Part shown: positions 57,328 to 63,905 of the stretch, one piece after another
Layout of the letters: every line of letters begins with the position of its first letter
How positions within the stretch are numbered: the stretch's first letter is position 1
DNA from: Scatomorpha stercorigallinarum
Lineage (GTDB): Bacteria; Bacillota; Clostridia; Oscillospirales; Oscillospiraceae
Reading direction: 5' to 3'
Assembly: GCA_944387865.1 (NCBI GenBank)
Contig: CALXGN010000001.1
Span: 1 to 64,000, forward strand
DNA length: 64,000 bases
Position numbers and translations under genes: made by a program
The notes under the pieces: model-generated
Told to the model about the DNA's origin: nothing
Databases searched by the model: none
Seen by the model: the letters and a program-made list of their open reading frames with translations, nothing else

Positions 57328-57537
57328 TTAGCCCTCCATCAGCTCCGAAAAGAGCTGTTCCGTTGTACCGGTAAAGCTGTGCCCGCCGCCGTTATCCAGC
57401 TCGTCGAAGGCTTCCAGCGTCTCCGCGTTCGGCGTCTCGTCCGGCAAAGCGGCTCCCTGTAAATAGGCCACGACGTAAAGCAGCTTGCTCTCCGGTATCT
57501 GGTCTATAAGGCTTTTAGCAAAATCGCGGTTGCTCAT
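57328..57537 (-). CDS. Antitoxin partner of the YafQ-type toxin
   Basis: A 69-residue acidic protein whose N-terminal KSLIDQIPESKLLYVVAYLQG helices and acidic C terminus fit small antitoxins commonly paired with RelE/YafQ toxins in Clostridia; it is not a DinJ-type RHH protein. It directly precedes the toxin without a gap. AGGAGG-like site upstream. Confidence 0.8.
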   Translation of the reverse strand: MSNRDFAKSLIDQIPESKLLYVVAYLQGAALPDETPNAETLEAFDELDNGGGHSFTGTTEQLFSELMEG

Positions 57538-57604
57538 GGGTCTACCTCCTTCGCTATTTGCTCAGTTTATTATATCAGACTTTCCCCGGTGAGTAAACAC
57601 CCCC

Positions 57605-57943
57605 TCACCCCATCAGCCCACGCGCTATCTTGTCGCGCTCGGCCTGGGTGGTCACGGCGCGCTCTATAAACGCCTCCGCCGTCTCACCTGCGGCCTCTGA
57701 GGCCGTGAGTGCCGCCGTAATGGCTTTTGGCGTGAGCATAGTGTCCCTACCCGCCTGGGCCACAGAGCCGCTTACAGCGGCGTCTATGGCCTCATACACA
57801 AAAGCGTTGACACTTTGCCCCCGGCTCTCGGCGAGGGCCTTCAGCTCGGCCTTCCGGCCCTTTGGGACTGTCAGCTCCATGCGGTCATAGTTGTCTTTGA
57901 CGTATTTGTGTACGGCGCGCTGCTGCGCCTTTGATACGGCCAT
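57605..57943 (-). CDS. Ribbon-helix-helix (Arc/CopG-like) DNA-binding protein
   Basis: A 112-residue protein. A ribbon-helix-helix segment is seen in YDRMELTVPKGRKAELKALAESRGQSVNAFVYEAID (beta strand then two helices); the rest is Ala-rich helical with a second possible helical repeat. Upstream it faces three 16-bp boxes that overlap its promoter and the opposing one, so it is the likely repressor of that region. AAGGAG lies before the ATG at 57943. Confidence 0.75.
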   Translation of the reverse strand: MAVSKAQQRAVHKYVKDNYDRMELTVPKGRKAELKALAESRGQSVNAFVYEAIDAAVSGSVAQAGRDTMLTPKAITAALTASEAAGETAEAFIERAVTTQAERDKIARGLMG

Positions 57944-58003
57944 ATAATCAGCTCCTTCTCCGGGGGCGGCGAAAACATCGGCCTCTCCTCCCATTGTACT
58001 TGT

Positions 58004-58032
58004 ATTATACCACATTAATCTACTCCCGTAAA
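58004..58032 (-). promoter_or_regulatory. Promoter of the RHH gene
   Basis: Minus-strand TTTACG (58027-58032) and TATAAT (58004-58009), 17 bp apart; the -35 lies inside operator box 1. Confidence 0.6.
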
Positions 58033-58101
58033 TAGAAATAATCAACAAATATATTCCCGTAAATATGTTTATTCTGCCTATTGATATATTCCCGTGAATA
58101 T
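58020..58101. promoter_or_regulatory. Three-box operator or iteron array
   Basis: Three 16-bp boxes at 58020-58035, 58051-58066 and 58086-58101 share TCCCGTRAATA; box 3 is nearly palindromic (ATATTC-N4-GAATAT). Start-to-start spacing is 31 and 35 bp, about three helical turns. Box 1 covers the -35 of the RHH promoter, box 3 lies in the spacer of the rightward promoter. Confidence 0.75.
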
Positions 58102-58109
58102 AGTATAAT
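58081..58109 (+). promoter_or_regulatory. Rightward promoter of the small-protein operon
   Basis: TTGATA (58081-58086) and TATAAT (58104-58109) with a 17-bp spacer containing operator box 3. Confidence 0.7.
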
Positions 58110-58247
58110 ACAATCACAGCAAGGGAGAGACAAGGCGGAAACCAAGAACGCAAGACAAGACCGGCAAGGGATACGGAAACGCGGACGGGAAGTGACACAG
58201 CGCCGTAAAGCCCCCGGCTCTCTCCCGGAAATCAAGGAGGTAACACA
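58110..58247 (+). other. Long structured 5' leader
   Basis: About 130 nt between the promoter and the first start codon. GGGAGAGA (58123-58130) can pair with TCTCTCCC (58219-58226), closing an 88-nt purine-rich domain just before the ribosome site. No known riboswitch is recognised. Confidence 0.4.
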
Positions 58248-58523
58248 ATGAGCATCAGCGAACTGAACGCAAAGGTAAAGGAACTTAGAGAGCTGCGCCG
58301 AATGGCTGAAGAGCTGGACGCAGAGATTACGGCCATCACCGATGCGCTGAAGGCCCACATGAGCGCCGAGAACACGGACGAACTCACCGGCGCAGATTGG
58401 AGAGTTGTTTGGAAGCTGGTCACAACTTCAAGGCTGGACACAAAGGCCCTTCGCACGGCTCTTCCAGACATCGTCGAGCGATTCAGCCGCGAGAGCACCA
58501 CAAGGCGCTTCTGCGTGGCGTAA
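58248..58523 (+). CDS. Small phage/plasmid-type protein of unknown function
   Basis: A 91-residue protein: an N-terminal coiled coil (ELNAKVKELRELRRMAEELDAEITAITDALKAHM region) and a beta-rich C-terminal part ending FSRESTTRRFCVA. Proteins of this style (helix plus RRF-V tail) are common in clostridial plasmids and prophages and recall Gp157-like factors. No function can be assigned. Strong AAGGAGG site. Confidence 0.65.
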   Translation: MSISELNAKVKELRELRRMAEELDAEITAITDALKAHMSAENTDELTGADWRVVWKLVTTSRLDTKALRTALPDIVERFSRESTTRRFCVA

Positions 58524-58531
58524 AGAAAGCC

Positions 58532-58568
58532 CTCATATCCGAACAGACTACCGATCAGCGGATATGAG
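58532..58568. repeat. 10-bp inverted repeat between small genes
   Basis: CTCATATCCG and its exact complement CGGATATGAG are 17 bp apart. It may attenuate the transcript or be a protein-binding site. Confidence 0.5.
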
Positions 58569-58639
58569 AGCCGATAATCCCACAGGGGGCGAGGCCATTG
58601 TACCACGTCCCCCGAAGTGAAATCAAGGGAGGATGCTAC

Positions 58640-58882
58640 ATGACATACAAAAGTGCGCACGATGCCGTGTTCGCAGCGGAGAACGCCTGCCTCAGACTTC
58701 AAGCGGCGGTGAACGCGCTCGAAGCTCTGCACGACGCAATGCAGGAGGGGCCTAACGACCCGGGCGAATATGTAGACGGACTTTTTTGCCTCTGCCTCTT
58801 TCTAGGGGAGGAGACAGCAAGGCTGCACCAGACAATCGTTGACGCGATAACCGAAAAGGGGGAAGCGCCGGCGAGCACATGA
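58640..58882 (+). CDS. Hypothetical small element protein
   Basis: An 80-residue, largely helical, acidic protein (AAENACLRLQAAVNALEALHDAM, then GEETARLHQTIVDAITEKG). No recognised domain. ATG 58640 follows GGGAGG by 7 bp. Second gene of the rightward operon, followed by a hairpin. Confidence 0.6.
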   Translation: MTYKSAHDAVFAAENACLRLQAAVNALEALHDAMQEGPNDPGEYVDGLFCLCLFLGEETARLHQTIVDAITEKGEAPAST

Positions 58883-58895
58883 GGGCAGAATCAAC

Positions 58896-58921
58896 GGGGG
58901 AGCGGCTGGAAACGCTCCCCC
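58896..58921. terminator. Hairpin between convergent element genes
   Basis: GGGGGAGCG pairs with CGCTCCCCC around an 8-nt loop; no long T-run. Confidence 0.55.
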
Positions 58922-58922
58922 C

Positions 58923-59300
58923 TTAAAACGCACCTTCGCCGAATTCTTCGTTGAGGCTTTGCGTTATCGGGTCATCGTCCGTCGCGTCGAGGTAATTTGC
59001 CTCCGGCTCAGAGCCGACTATGTCGAACAGCAATTTTGCGGCCTTCGTATCGCCGAGCATGGCCATCTGCGCGAGCCGGGCGACGATACCCATTTGAACG
59101 TCAATATCATCCATGTCCAGCCCGAGCTTGCGCAGACGCTTGACCTCGTCCTTGCCCGGCAGGGGCAGGGCAAGGAAAATGTCCGCGGCTTCCCTCAATG
59201 CCTTCCGACGCCGCCGGGCTATGCCGGAGGCGACACCGCCACGGCGTCCAAGTTCTCGCGCTTCGTCCGAGCTTGGCCGTTTGAGATTCCCGTCGTTCAC
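58923..59300 (-). CDS. Phage small-terminase-like protein
   Basis: A 125-residue protein with an N-terminal basic helix-turn segment (DEARELGRRGGVASGIARRRRKALREAADIFLAL region) and a helical domain ending AKLLFDIVGSEPEANYL. This pattern is seen in phage proteins encoded next to terminase genes and often called small-terminase-like. No large terminase is present. GTG at 59300 is chosen because GGGGGTG lies 5 bp upstream. A TerS-like gene in a satellite would redirect helper packaging; that is inference. Confidence 0.55.
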   Translation of the reverse strand: MNDGNLKRPSSDEARELGRRGGVASGIARRRRKALREAADIFLALPLPGKDEVKRLRKLGLDMDDIDVQMGIVARLAQMAMLGDTKAAKLLFDIVGSEPEANYLDATDDDPITQSLNEEFGEGAF

Positions 59301-59304
59301 GATG

Positions 59305-59643
59305 TCACCCCCGGTGAAAAAGTTCGGGATTATTCCCGTACAGCTCCAGCCAGTCGTCAAGCCTCATGGTCACAAGCCACGGCTCACGGCTGCGCCGGTG
59401 GAACACGGCGGGGAGGCCATCACCAAAACGCACAGCGTCCCGTTCTGCCTGAGCCATCCATTCGGATAAGCGTAGCTGTTCGCACCGTTTGGTCTCAACG
59501 TGGATTCCGTGGAGGCCGGTCAAGTCTGGCACCTCTCCATAGCTCCGCGCCCGTCCAGGCTGTACGTCGTAGCCGTGGGTTTGCAGTATGCGGGCAAGCT
59601 CTAACTCTCCCGCCCGCCCCTTGCGCTGTGATGAACTTCCCAT
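59305..59643 (-). CDS. PD-(D/E)XK nuclease, Holliday-junction-resolvase-like
   Basis: A 112-residue nuclease-fold protein. The active-site pattern is visible as the Glu in GRAGELELARIL, Asp in GEVPDLTGL and HVETKR (ExK). It is similar to small phage and archaeal Hjc-like resolvases. It starts at ATG 59643 and ends 4 bp before the TerS-like gene. Role in replication or recombination of the element is likely. Confidence 0.75.
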   Translation of the reverse strand: MGSSSQRKGRAGELELARILQTHGYDVQPGRARSYGEVPDLTGLHGIHVETKRCEQLRLSEWMAQAERDAVRFGDGLPAVFHRRSREPWLVTMRLDDWLELYGNNPELFHRG

Positions 59644-59651
59644 GCGCTCGC

Positions 59652-60464
59652 CTATAGTCCGAGTATTTCCCTTGCGAGCTTTATCTTGCCCGCCGACTGG
59701 CGCTGCCGGCGGCTCTCGCCGGCAACTGAAACAGGCACGCACATTCCGGCAATCCTGTCGGCGGCGCGGGCGTGCAGCTCGTCCGCCTTGCCCTGAAACA
59801 TGGCCAGCGGGAAGTTGGTCGACACTATCAGCGGCTTGCCGGAACGCGCACGCAGGTCAATGATCTGGCACACGAGCGATTGAGTGTAGTCCGAGCTGCC
59901 CTCCGCTCCGAAATCATCGAGCACCAGCAGCGGCGTGCTCTTGATGGTGTTCTCCAGCGCCTGACGCGCTTCGCCGCCCTCCCGCATGCGGGAAACGGCC
60001 TCGGGGACGGTTATGTACTTCGCTGGTATTTCGTGGTCTATGAGCTCGTTGCAGATGCACAGCTCCGCGTAGCTCTTTCCGCTGCCGGTGTTGCCGCAAA
60101 AGAGCAGCCCTATATTCTCTTTGCGCACCCGTTCCCAGGCGTCTGTATATCTGCGCGCTATGTCTATGGCCTTGCAGCTCTCGGCGCGCTCGAACCGGGC
60201 CGAGCGCATTTCCTCAAGCGGCAGGCAACTCTCCCGCAGGCTTTCCACCCGCTTTTTGCGCTCCTCCTCTTTTTTCTCCTCCTCCGCTTCGCGCCCGCAT
60301 TTGCACAGAACAGGTATCAGCCGCCCGGCAAGCTCGCCGTAGCTCTCGTCCGCAAGGAACGAGCGCGGGGTGCTGCACTTGCCGCAGTATAGAAGCCCGT
60401 CATTCCCCCAGTAGTCACCGGGGCACTTGATAATCTTGGTCAGATGCTCTGGTATAAAGCTCAC
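59652..60464 (-). CDS. DnaC/IstB-like replication ATPase
   Basis: A 270-residue AAA+ helicase-loader-like ATPase. N-terminal Cys pairs (CGKC, CKC) suggest a zinc knuckle, then a charged coiled coil (EEEKKEEERKKRVES), Walker A GNTGSGKS at residues 124-131, Walker B LLVLDDFGAEG, and sensor I VSTNFP. It would load the host DnaB helicase on the element origin. It starts in the stop region of the preceding gene (ATGA overlap). Confidence 0.88.
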   Translation of the reverse strand: MSFIPEHLTKIIKCPGDYWGNDGLLYCGKCSTPRSFLADESYGELAGRLIPVLCKCGREAEEEKKEEERKKRVESLRESCLPLEEMRSARFERAESCKAIDIARRYTDAWERVRKENIGLLFCGNTGSGKSYAELCICNELIDHEIPAKYITVPEAVSRMREGGEARQALENTIKSTPLLVLDDFGAEGSSDYTQSLVCQIIDLRARSGKPLIVSTNFPLAMFQGKADELHARAADRIAGMCVPVSVAGESRRQRQSAGKIKLAREILGL

Positions 60465-61084
60465 AGCGAAATGCCTCCTTCATAGCTTGCCGGGTCTGTT
60501 ATGTCGCAGGCCCTGTTTTTGTATCTGTCCCACGATGCGGCGCGTCTGAACGCGGCGCGCCAGTCCTTCATGCTGTCCTTGCCCACCTTCCAGCCTTTAG
60601 AGCTGTAGAAGTCTATGAAGTCCTGCGGGTCTACGGGGCTGTTTATCTCGCGCCTGTATGCCTCCACTTCCTCTATCGTGGGCGGGGTGAACTTCGGGCG
60701 CTTTGCGCCCTTAATAACCTTTTCAGTTGTAGTTGGAGCTGGAGTTGTAGTTGTAGTTGTAGTTGGAGTTGTAGTTGAGTTGGCATCCGCGGCATCCGCA
60801 GGCATGCGCTGGAATGCGTCGGCATTCAGACGCTCCCACCGTTTGCGCGCCCGGGCAGCGTTCTTCTCGCAAATTTCCGCGTAGTGCTCGGCGTCGGCGT
60901 CTATGCGCGGCTTTATCATGGCCCATGCAAAGGCAAGCGGCGCGTCAAGCTCCGGCACAACTCCGTATTCGGCGTACTCCATCAGGCCCTTAATAAGCCG
61001 TCCGGCGTCGGCGTCGCTGAGCTGTGCCATCGCGCGGCCAAACTCGAAATACAGCATAACCCCAGGGCGGGCTTTAGACGCCAT
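60461..61084 (-). CDS. Replisome organiser-like protein (DUF6291/DnaD-type)
   Basis: A 207-residue protein with an N-terminal DUF6291-like helical domain (MLYFEFGRAMAQLSDADAGRLIKGLMEYAEYG), a Thr/Pro linker coded by a 6-bp tandem repeat, and a C-terminal segment (FTPPTIEEVEAYRREINSPVDPQDFIDFYSSKGWKVGKD region) typical of phage replication-initiation proteins paired with DnaC-like loaders. ATG 61084 with GAGGAGG; 1-bp overlap with the preceding gene. Confidence 0.75.
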   Translation of the reverse strand: MASKARPGVMLYFEFGRAMAQLSDADAGRLIKGLMEYAEYGVVPELDAPLAFAWAMIKPRIDADAEHYAEICEKNAARARKRWERLNADAFQRMPADAADANSTTTPTTTTTTTPAPTTTEKVIKGAKRPKFTPPTIEEVEAYRREINSPVDPQDFIDFYSSKGWKVGKDSMKDWRAAFRRAASWDRYKNRACDITDPASYEGGISL

Positions 61085-61494
61085 CACAGCCCCTCCTCAT
61101 ATTCTATCTTCCCCCGCTCAACGGCCCGCGCCGTCGTCAATATCTCCCCGGCCCGGTGGCGCAGCGAACGCACGCACTCGGCGCGCTCATAGTCCGAGGC
61201 GGGCAGGTAGTAGCCGCTGGCGTTGTCGGCGAGTATGGGCGTCCCAGCTCGGCGCTCGCGCTCAATGAGCAGCCGGACGCTGCGCCCGTCGAGCCCCGTT
61301 ATCCGCTCCAAGTCCCGGCGCGTTATGGCGTTTTCTCGCCCCACGCCGAGCAAGTCCGCGATAGACCGTTGACCCGCCGGGGCGGGTGTGGTAGACTGAG
61401 CTGTGGGGTTTACAGCCGCTCCGATAATGGCTCGCTTCCCCTCCACCCGCTCAGGTGTTGCCGCACCCGGGCGGGCTTTTTGATTATTCGCCAT
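61084..61494 (-). CDS. Helix-turn-helix element protein
   Basis: A 136-residue protein with a flexible Ala/Pro-rich N terminus and a winged-helix core (NAITRRDLERITGLDGRSVRLLIERERRAGTPILADNASGYYLPA region). Such proteins are common in clostridial prophage replication modules. Probably DNA-binding; exact role unknown. It overlaps both neighbours. Confidence 0.65.
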   Translation of the reverse strand: MANNQKARPGAATPERVEGKRAIIGAAVNPTAQSTTPAPAGQRSIADLLGVGRENAITRRDLERITGLDGRSVRLLIERERRAGTPILADNASGYYLPASDYERAECVRSLRHRAGEILTTARAVERGKIEYEEGL

Positions 61495-61684
61495 CGCTCA
61501 CACCTCCCGCCTGCGCCGCGCTCTCGGCATCGAGCTGCTTCTCCAGCAGAGGCAGATTGACCATAAACCGGTTGCCCGAGTACACTCCCGGCAGCCTGCC
61601 CTGTGCAAGCCGCAGCCGGAGATTGTGCTCGCTGAGTATGCCCAACTTCGCCGTCTGCCGGATGGTCTGAAATTTCTGCTCCAT
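61484..61684 (-). CDS. Excisionase-like MerR-type small DNA-binding protein
   Basis: A 66-residue protein with a small winged-helix motif (TIRQTAKLGILSEHNLRLRLAQGRLPGVYSGNRFMVNLPLLEKQL region) of the excisionase/MerR type. As first gene after the divergent promoter next to the repressor it sits where xis is found in satellites and phages. AAAGGAGG before ATG. Confidence 0.7.
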   Translation of the reverse strand: MEQKFQTIRQTAKLGILSEHNLRLRLAQGRLPGVYSGNRFMVNLPLLEKQLDAESAAQAGGVSDGE

Positions 61685-61711
61685 TTTTTGCCCTCCTTTG
61701 TGTTTTGTCTC

Positions 61712-61769
61712 TTGACATGCTACATTGTATCGTATATACTTGTGATTGTAAATCCCTATTCAATCACAA
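61712..61769. promoter_or_regulatory. Divergent promoters with inverted-repeat operator
   Basis: Rightward: TTGACA (61712-61717)-17-TATACT (61735-61740). Leftward: TTTACA-17-TACAAT on the minus strand across the same bases. TTGTGATTG (61740-61748) and its complement CAATCACAA (61761-61769), 12 bp apart, form a probable repressor operator: the lysis/lysogeny-type switch. Confidence 0.75.
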
Positions 61770-61792
61770 TATCGGAGGGCGTAGAAAAGAAA

Positions 61793-62383
61793 ATGATGAT
61801 TTTAAATACTGATACCGCCATGCGCGAGTTCGGACGGCGGCTGAAAGTGGCTCGCAAAAAGAGATACAGCTCGCAAGCCGAATTTGCTGATGCGCTTAGT
61901 GTTAAGCAAGACACGGTTTCCAAATGGGAGAGTGGAAGAAATACGCCCGAGATATCCACTCTGTGTGAAATCTGTAATTTGCTCGACATCGACCTCGGCT
62001 ATTTGCTCTCTGAATACGACGAGACCACAGACACGCGGCATATTATTCGGAAAGAGACCGGGCTGAGTGAAGAGGCCATTAAGTGCCTGCAAAGCCTGAA
62101 CACGAAGGTGCAAGCGGGCGGCGACCTGTATCTGATTATGCTTTCGACTATGATTGAAAGCCCGGAACTATACAGGCTTATAGGGCAAATCAGATATTAT
62201 ATCGACCGGCTCGCAGTGTATGAAGCATCAAGCAAGGACGACCCCGCCGCCTTTGATGAAGCTGAATACAAGATTACCTCCGAAAGATACGGCGTTACTT
62301 ACAGCTTTGAAAAGCTGCTTAACGACGTGCTCGAGCGGCTAAGTGGCAAATACACAAACAGGGAGGCGTCCACAAGTGGCTAA
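61793..62383 (+). CDS. XRE-family repressor (CI/Stl-like position)
   Basis: A 196-residue regulator with an N-terminal Cro/CI helix-turn-helix (SSQAEFADALSVKQDTVSKWESGRNTPEISTLCEICNLL region) and a C-terminal helical domain without a visible LexA-type protease site. It would hold the divergent replication operon off. Lack of a self-cleavage motif suggests induction by a partner protein instead of RecA, as for Stl; inference. ATG 61793; GGAGGG lies somewhat far upstream. Confidence 0.83.
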   Translation: MMILNTDTAMREFGRRLKVARKKRYSSQAEFADALSVKQDTVSKWESGRNTPEISTLCEICNLLDIDLGYLLSEYDETTDTRHIIRKETGLSEEAIKCLQSLNTKVQAGGDLYLIMLSTMIESPELYRLIGQIRYYIDRLAVYEASSKDDPAAFDEAEYKITSERYGVTYSFEKLLNDVLERLSGKYTNREASTSG

Positions 62384-63575
62384 TTTACAGGAGCGCCGGG
62401 ACAGAAACGGCAAGCTGATTTCTTACTCCGTGCGCGTCCACCGTGGCCGTGGAGCGGACGGCAAGCAGTTGAAGCCGTTCACGACGTCTTTCACTGTGCA
62501 GCCGGGGTGGAGCGAAAAGACAGCAAAACGAAAGGCCGAGGCCTTCGCCGCGACCTTTGAAAAGCAGTGCAAGAAGGGTCTGACGAGCGACACGCGCCAG
62601 ACCTTCGCGCAGTACGCCGAATATGTCCTCGCGCTTAAAGAACAGCGCGGCGACGCGCACAAATCCATCGTGGACTATCGCAGCATGGCCGCGCGTATAT
62701 ACCCGGAGCTCGGGCACGTCAAACTGCGCGACCTTCAGGCGCACCACCTGAACGCCTTTTACGGAAAGCTCATGCAGCCGGGGCAGAACAAGCGCACGGG
62801 CGGCGGCCTGAGCGCCAAGACAGTGCTGCGCTACCACCGGTTTATCTCCATCGTGCTCGCTCAGGCGGTGAAAGAGGGCCTTGTGCCCTTCAACGCGGCC
62901 TCCCGCGCCGAGCCTCCGCGGGCGGAGAAACACAAAGCGGACTATTTGCAGCCCGCCGACATCAGCGCGATAAACGCAGCGCTGCTGTCCGAGCCGCTCA
63001 AGTGGCGCACTCTGGTGCACCTGCTCATGATAACCGGCGCACGGCGCGGCGAGGTGCTCGGCCTCAAGTGGGAAGACGTTGATCTCGAGCGGGGCCGGGT
63101 GTTCATCTGCCGGAGCATTTCATACACGCCGGACAGGGGCGTCTACGAGGGCAAACCGAAAACGAAGTCCAGCGAGCGCTATGTCGCCATCCCGCCCGAG
63201 ACTGTCTCGCTGCTTCGCGAGTACCGCGTCTGGCAGATCGAAGAGCGCTTCCGGCTCGGCGAATACTATCAGGACATGGGCTATGTGTTCACGCGGGACA
63301 CGGGCGCGCCGATGCACCCGGACAGCGTCACGACGTGGCTCGACCGCTTTTCAAAGCGCCACGGCCTCCCGCACCTCCACCCGCACGCTTTCCGCCACAC
63401 CGCCGCCTCCATGCTGCTCTATGCCGGTATGGACGTCGTGAGCGTCGCCTCGCGCCTCGGCCACGCGCAGGTGAGCACGACGACCGACGTCTACGCCCAC
63501 GTCCTCGCCGAGGCTGACGTCAAGAGCGCCGACATCCTCTCCGAGATCTACTTCAAAAGCAGCCGCACGGGTTGA
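62376..63575 (+). CDS. int: Tyrosine integrase of the element
   Basis: A 399-residue integrase with an N-terminal arm-binding domain (NLQERRDRNGKLISYSVRVHRGRG), a SAM-like core domain, and the catalytic domain: TGARRGEVLGL (Arg), TKSSERYVAI (Lys), HPHAFRHTAASMLL (His-Arg), LGHAQVSTTTDVYAHV (His, Tyr). GTG 62376 is preferred to GTG 62343 because GGGAGG lies 9 bp upstream. It overlaps the repressor by 8 bp, and its stop lies in the right arm sites. It would integrate at tRNA-Arg. Confidence 0.93.
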   Translation: MANLQERRDRNGKLISYSVRVHRGRGADGKQLKPFTTSFTVQPGWSEKTAKRKAEAFAATFEKQCKKGLTSDTRQTFAQYAEYVLALKEQRGDAHKSIVDYRSMAARIYPELGHVKLRDLQAHHLNAFYGKLMQPGQNKRTGGGLSAKTVLRYHRFISIVLAQAVKEGLVPFNAASRAEPPRAEKHKADYLQPADISAINAALLSEPLKWRTLVHLLMITGARRGEVLGLKWEDVDLERGRVFICRSISYTPDRGVYEGKPKTKSSERYVAIPPETVSLLREYRVWQIEERFRLGEYYQDMGYVFTRDTGAPMHPDSVTTWLDRFSKRHGLPHLHPHAFRHTAASMLLYAGMDVVSVASRLGHAQVSTTTDVYAHVLAEADVKSADILSEIYFKSSRTG

Positions 63576-63607
63576 ATTTTGTGGGCGAGTTGAACTTTTG
63601 TTGAACT
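63571..63607. repeat. Right integrase arm-type sites
   Basis: GTTGAATTTT (63571-63580) and the 21-bp double unit GAGTTGAACTTTTG-TTGAACT (63587-63607), the same layout as at the left end. Confidence 0.75.
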
Positions 63608-63646
63608 TTCGGCGGAACGCGAAAAATTAAAAAGTCAAAAAAGTAA

Positions 63647-63684
63647 GAAAAACCGCCTGTTTCGTTTGAAACAGACGGTTTTTC
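63647..63684 (+). terminator. Terminator of int
   Basis: AAAAACCG-CTGTTTC pairs with GAAACAG-CGGTTTTT around GTTT, ending one base before attR. Confidence 0.8.
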
Positions 63685-63731
63685 TTGGTACGCCCGATGC
63701 GATTCGAACGCACGACCTTCAGAGTCGGAGT
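63685..63731. repeat. attR: 47-bp repeat inside tRNA-Arg
   Basis: Identical to 56836-56882; covers the anticodon loop to the CCA end of the intact tRNA, so integration keeps the tRNA functional. Confidence 0.93.
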
Positions 63732-63762
63732 CTGACACTCTATCCAGCTGAGCTACGGGCGC
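63686..63762 (-). tRNA. tRNA-Arg(CCG)
   Basis: A 77-nt cloverleaf with encoded CCA. Acceptor GCGCCCG pairs with CGGGCGU (one G-U), anticodon stem TCAGA/TCTGA encloses the loop CTCCGAC, so the anticodon is CCG (63726-63728), reading CGG. The T loop TTCGAATC is intact. Its promoter TTTACT-17-TATAAT lies at 63780-63808 on the minus strand. Confidence 0.96.
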
Positions 63763-63779
63763 ATTTATTTAGCCTATGT

Positions 63780-63808
63780 ATTATAGCAGAACGCCCGGTG
63801 AAAGTAAA
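63780..63808 (-). promoter_or_regulatory. Promoter of tRNA-Arg(CCG)
   Basis: Minus-strand TTTACT (63803-63808) and TATAAT (63780-63785), 17-bp spacer. Confidence 0.7.
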
Positions 63809-63844
63809 CTAATATTTTTGAGTGCAACCCATGCAGCTACCGCG

Positions 63845-63873
63845 TTGCCAAGGGCGGCAGATTGTGCTATACT
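63845..63873 (+). promoter_or_regulatory. Promoter of the terminal lipoprotein gene
   Basis: TTGCCA (63845-63850) and TATACT (63868-63873), 17-bp spacer. Confidence 0.6.
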
Positions 63874-63905
63874 TATTCAAAACACTTGTTCCGGGGGACG
63901 CCCAA

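Larger units (their letters stand above)
56836..63731. mobile_element. Integrated satellite-like element in tRNA-Arg(CCG)
   Basis: A 6.85-kb unit between 47-bp direct repeats. It encodes an integrase at the right end, a XRE repressor, a divergent operon (excisionase-like, two replication proteins, DnaC-like ATPase, PDDEXK nuclease, TerS-like protein), two small proteins of unknown function, a RHH protein, and a YafQ-type toxin-antitoxin pair. No capsid, tail, relaxase or type IV secretion genes exist. This order (int-repressor, divergent xis-replication-TerS) matches phage-inducible chromosomal islands more than an integrative conjugative element. Confidence 0.8.
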
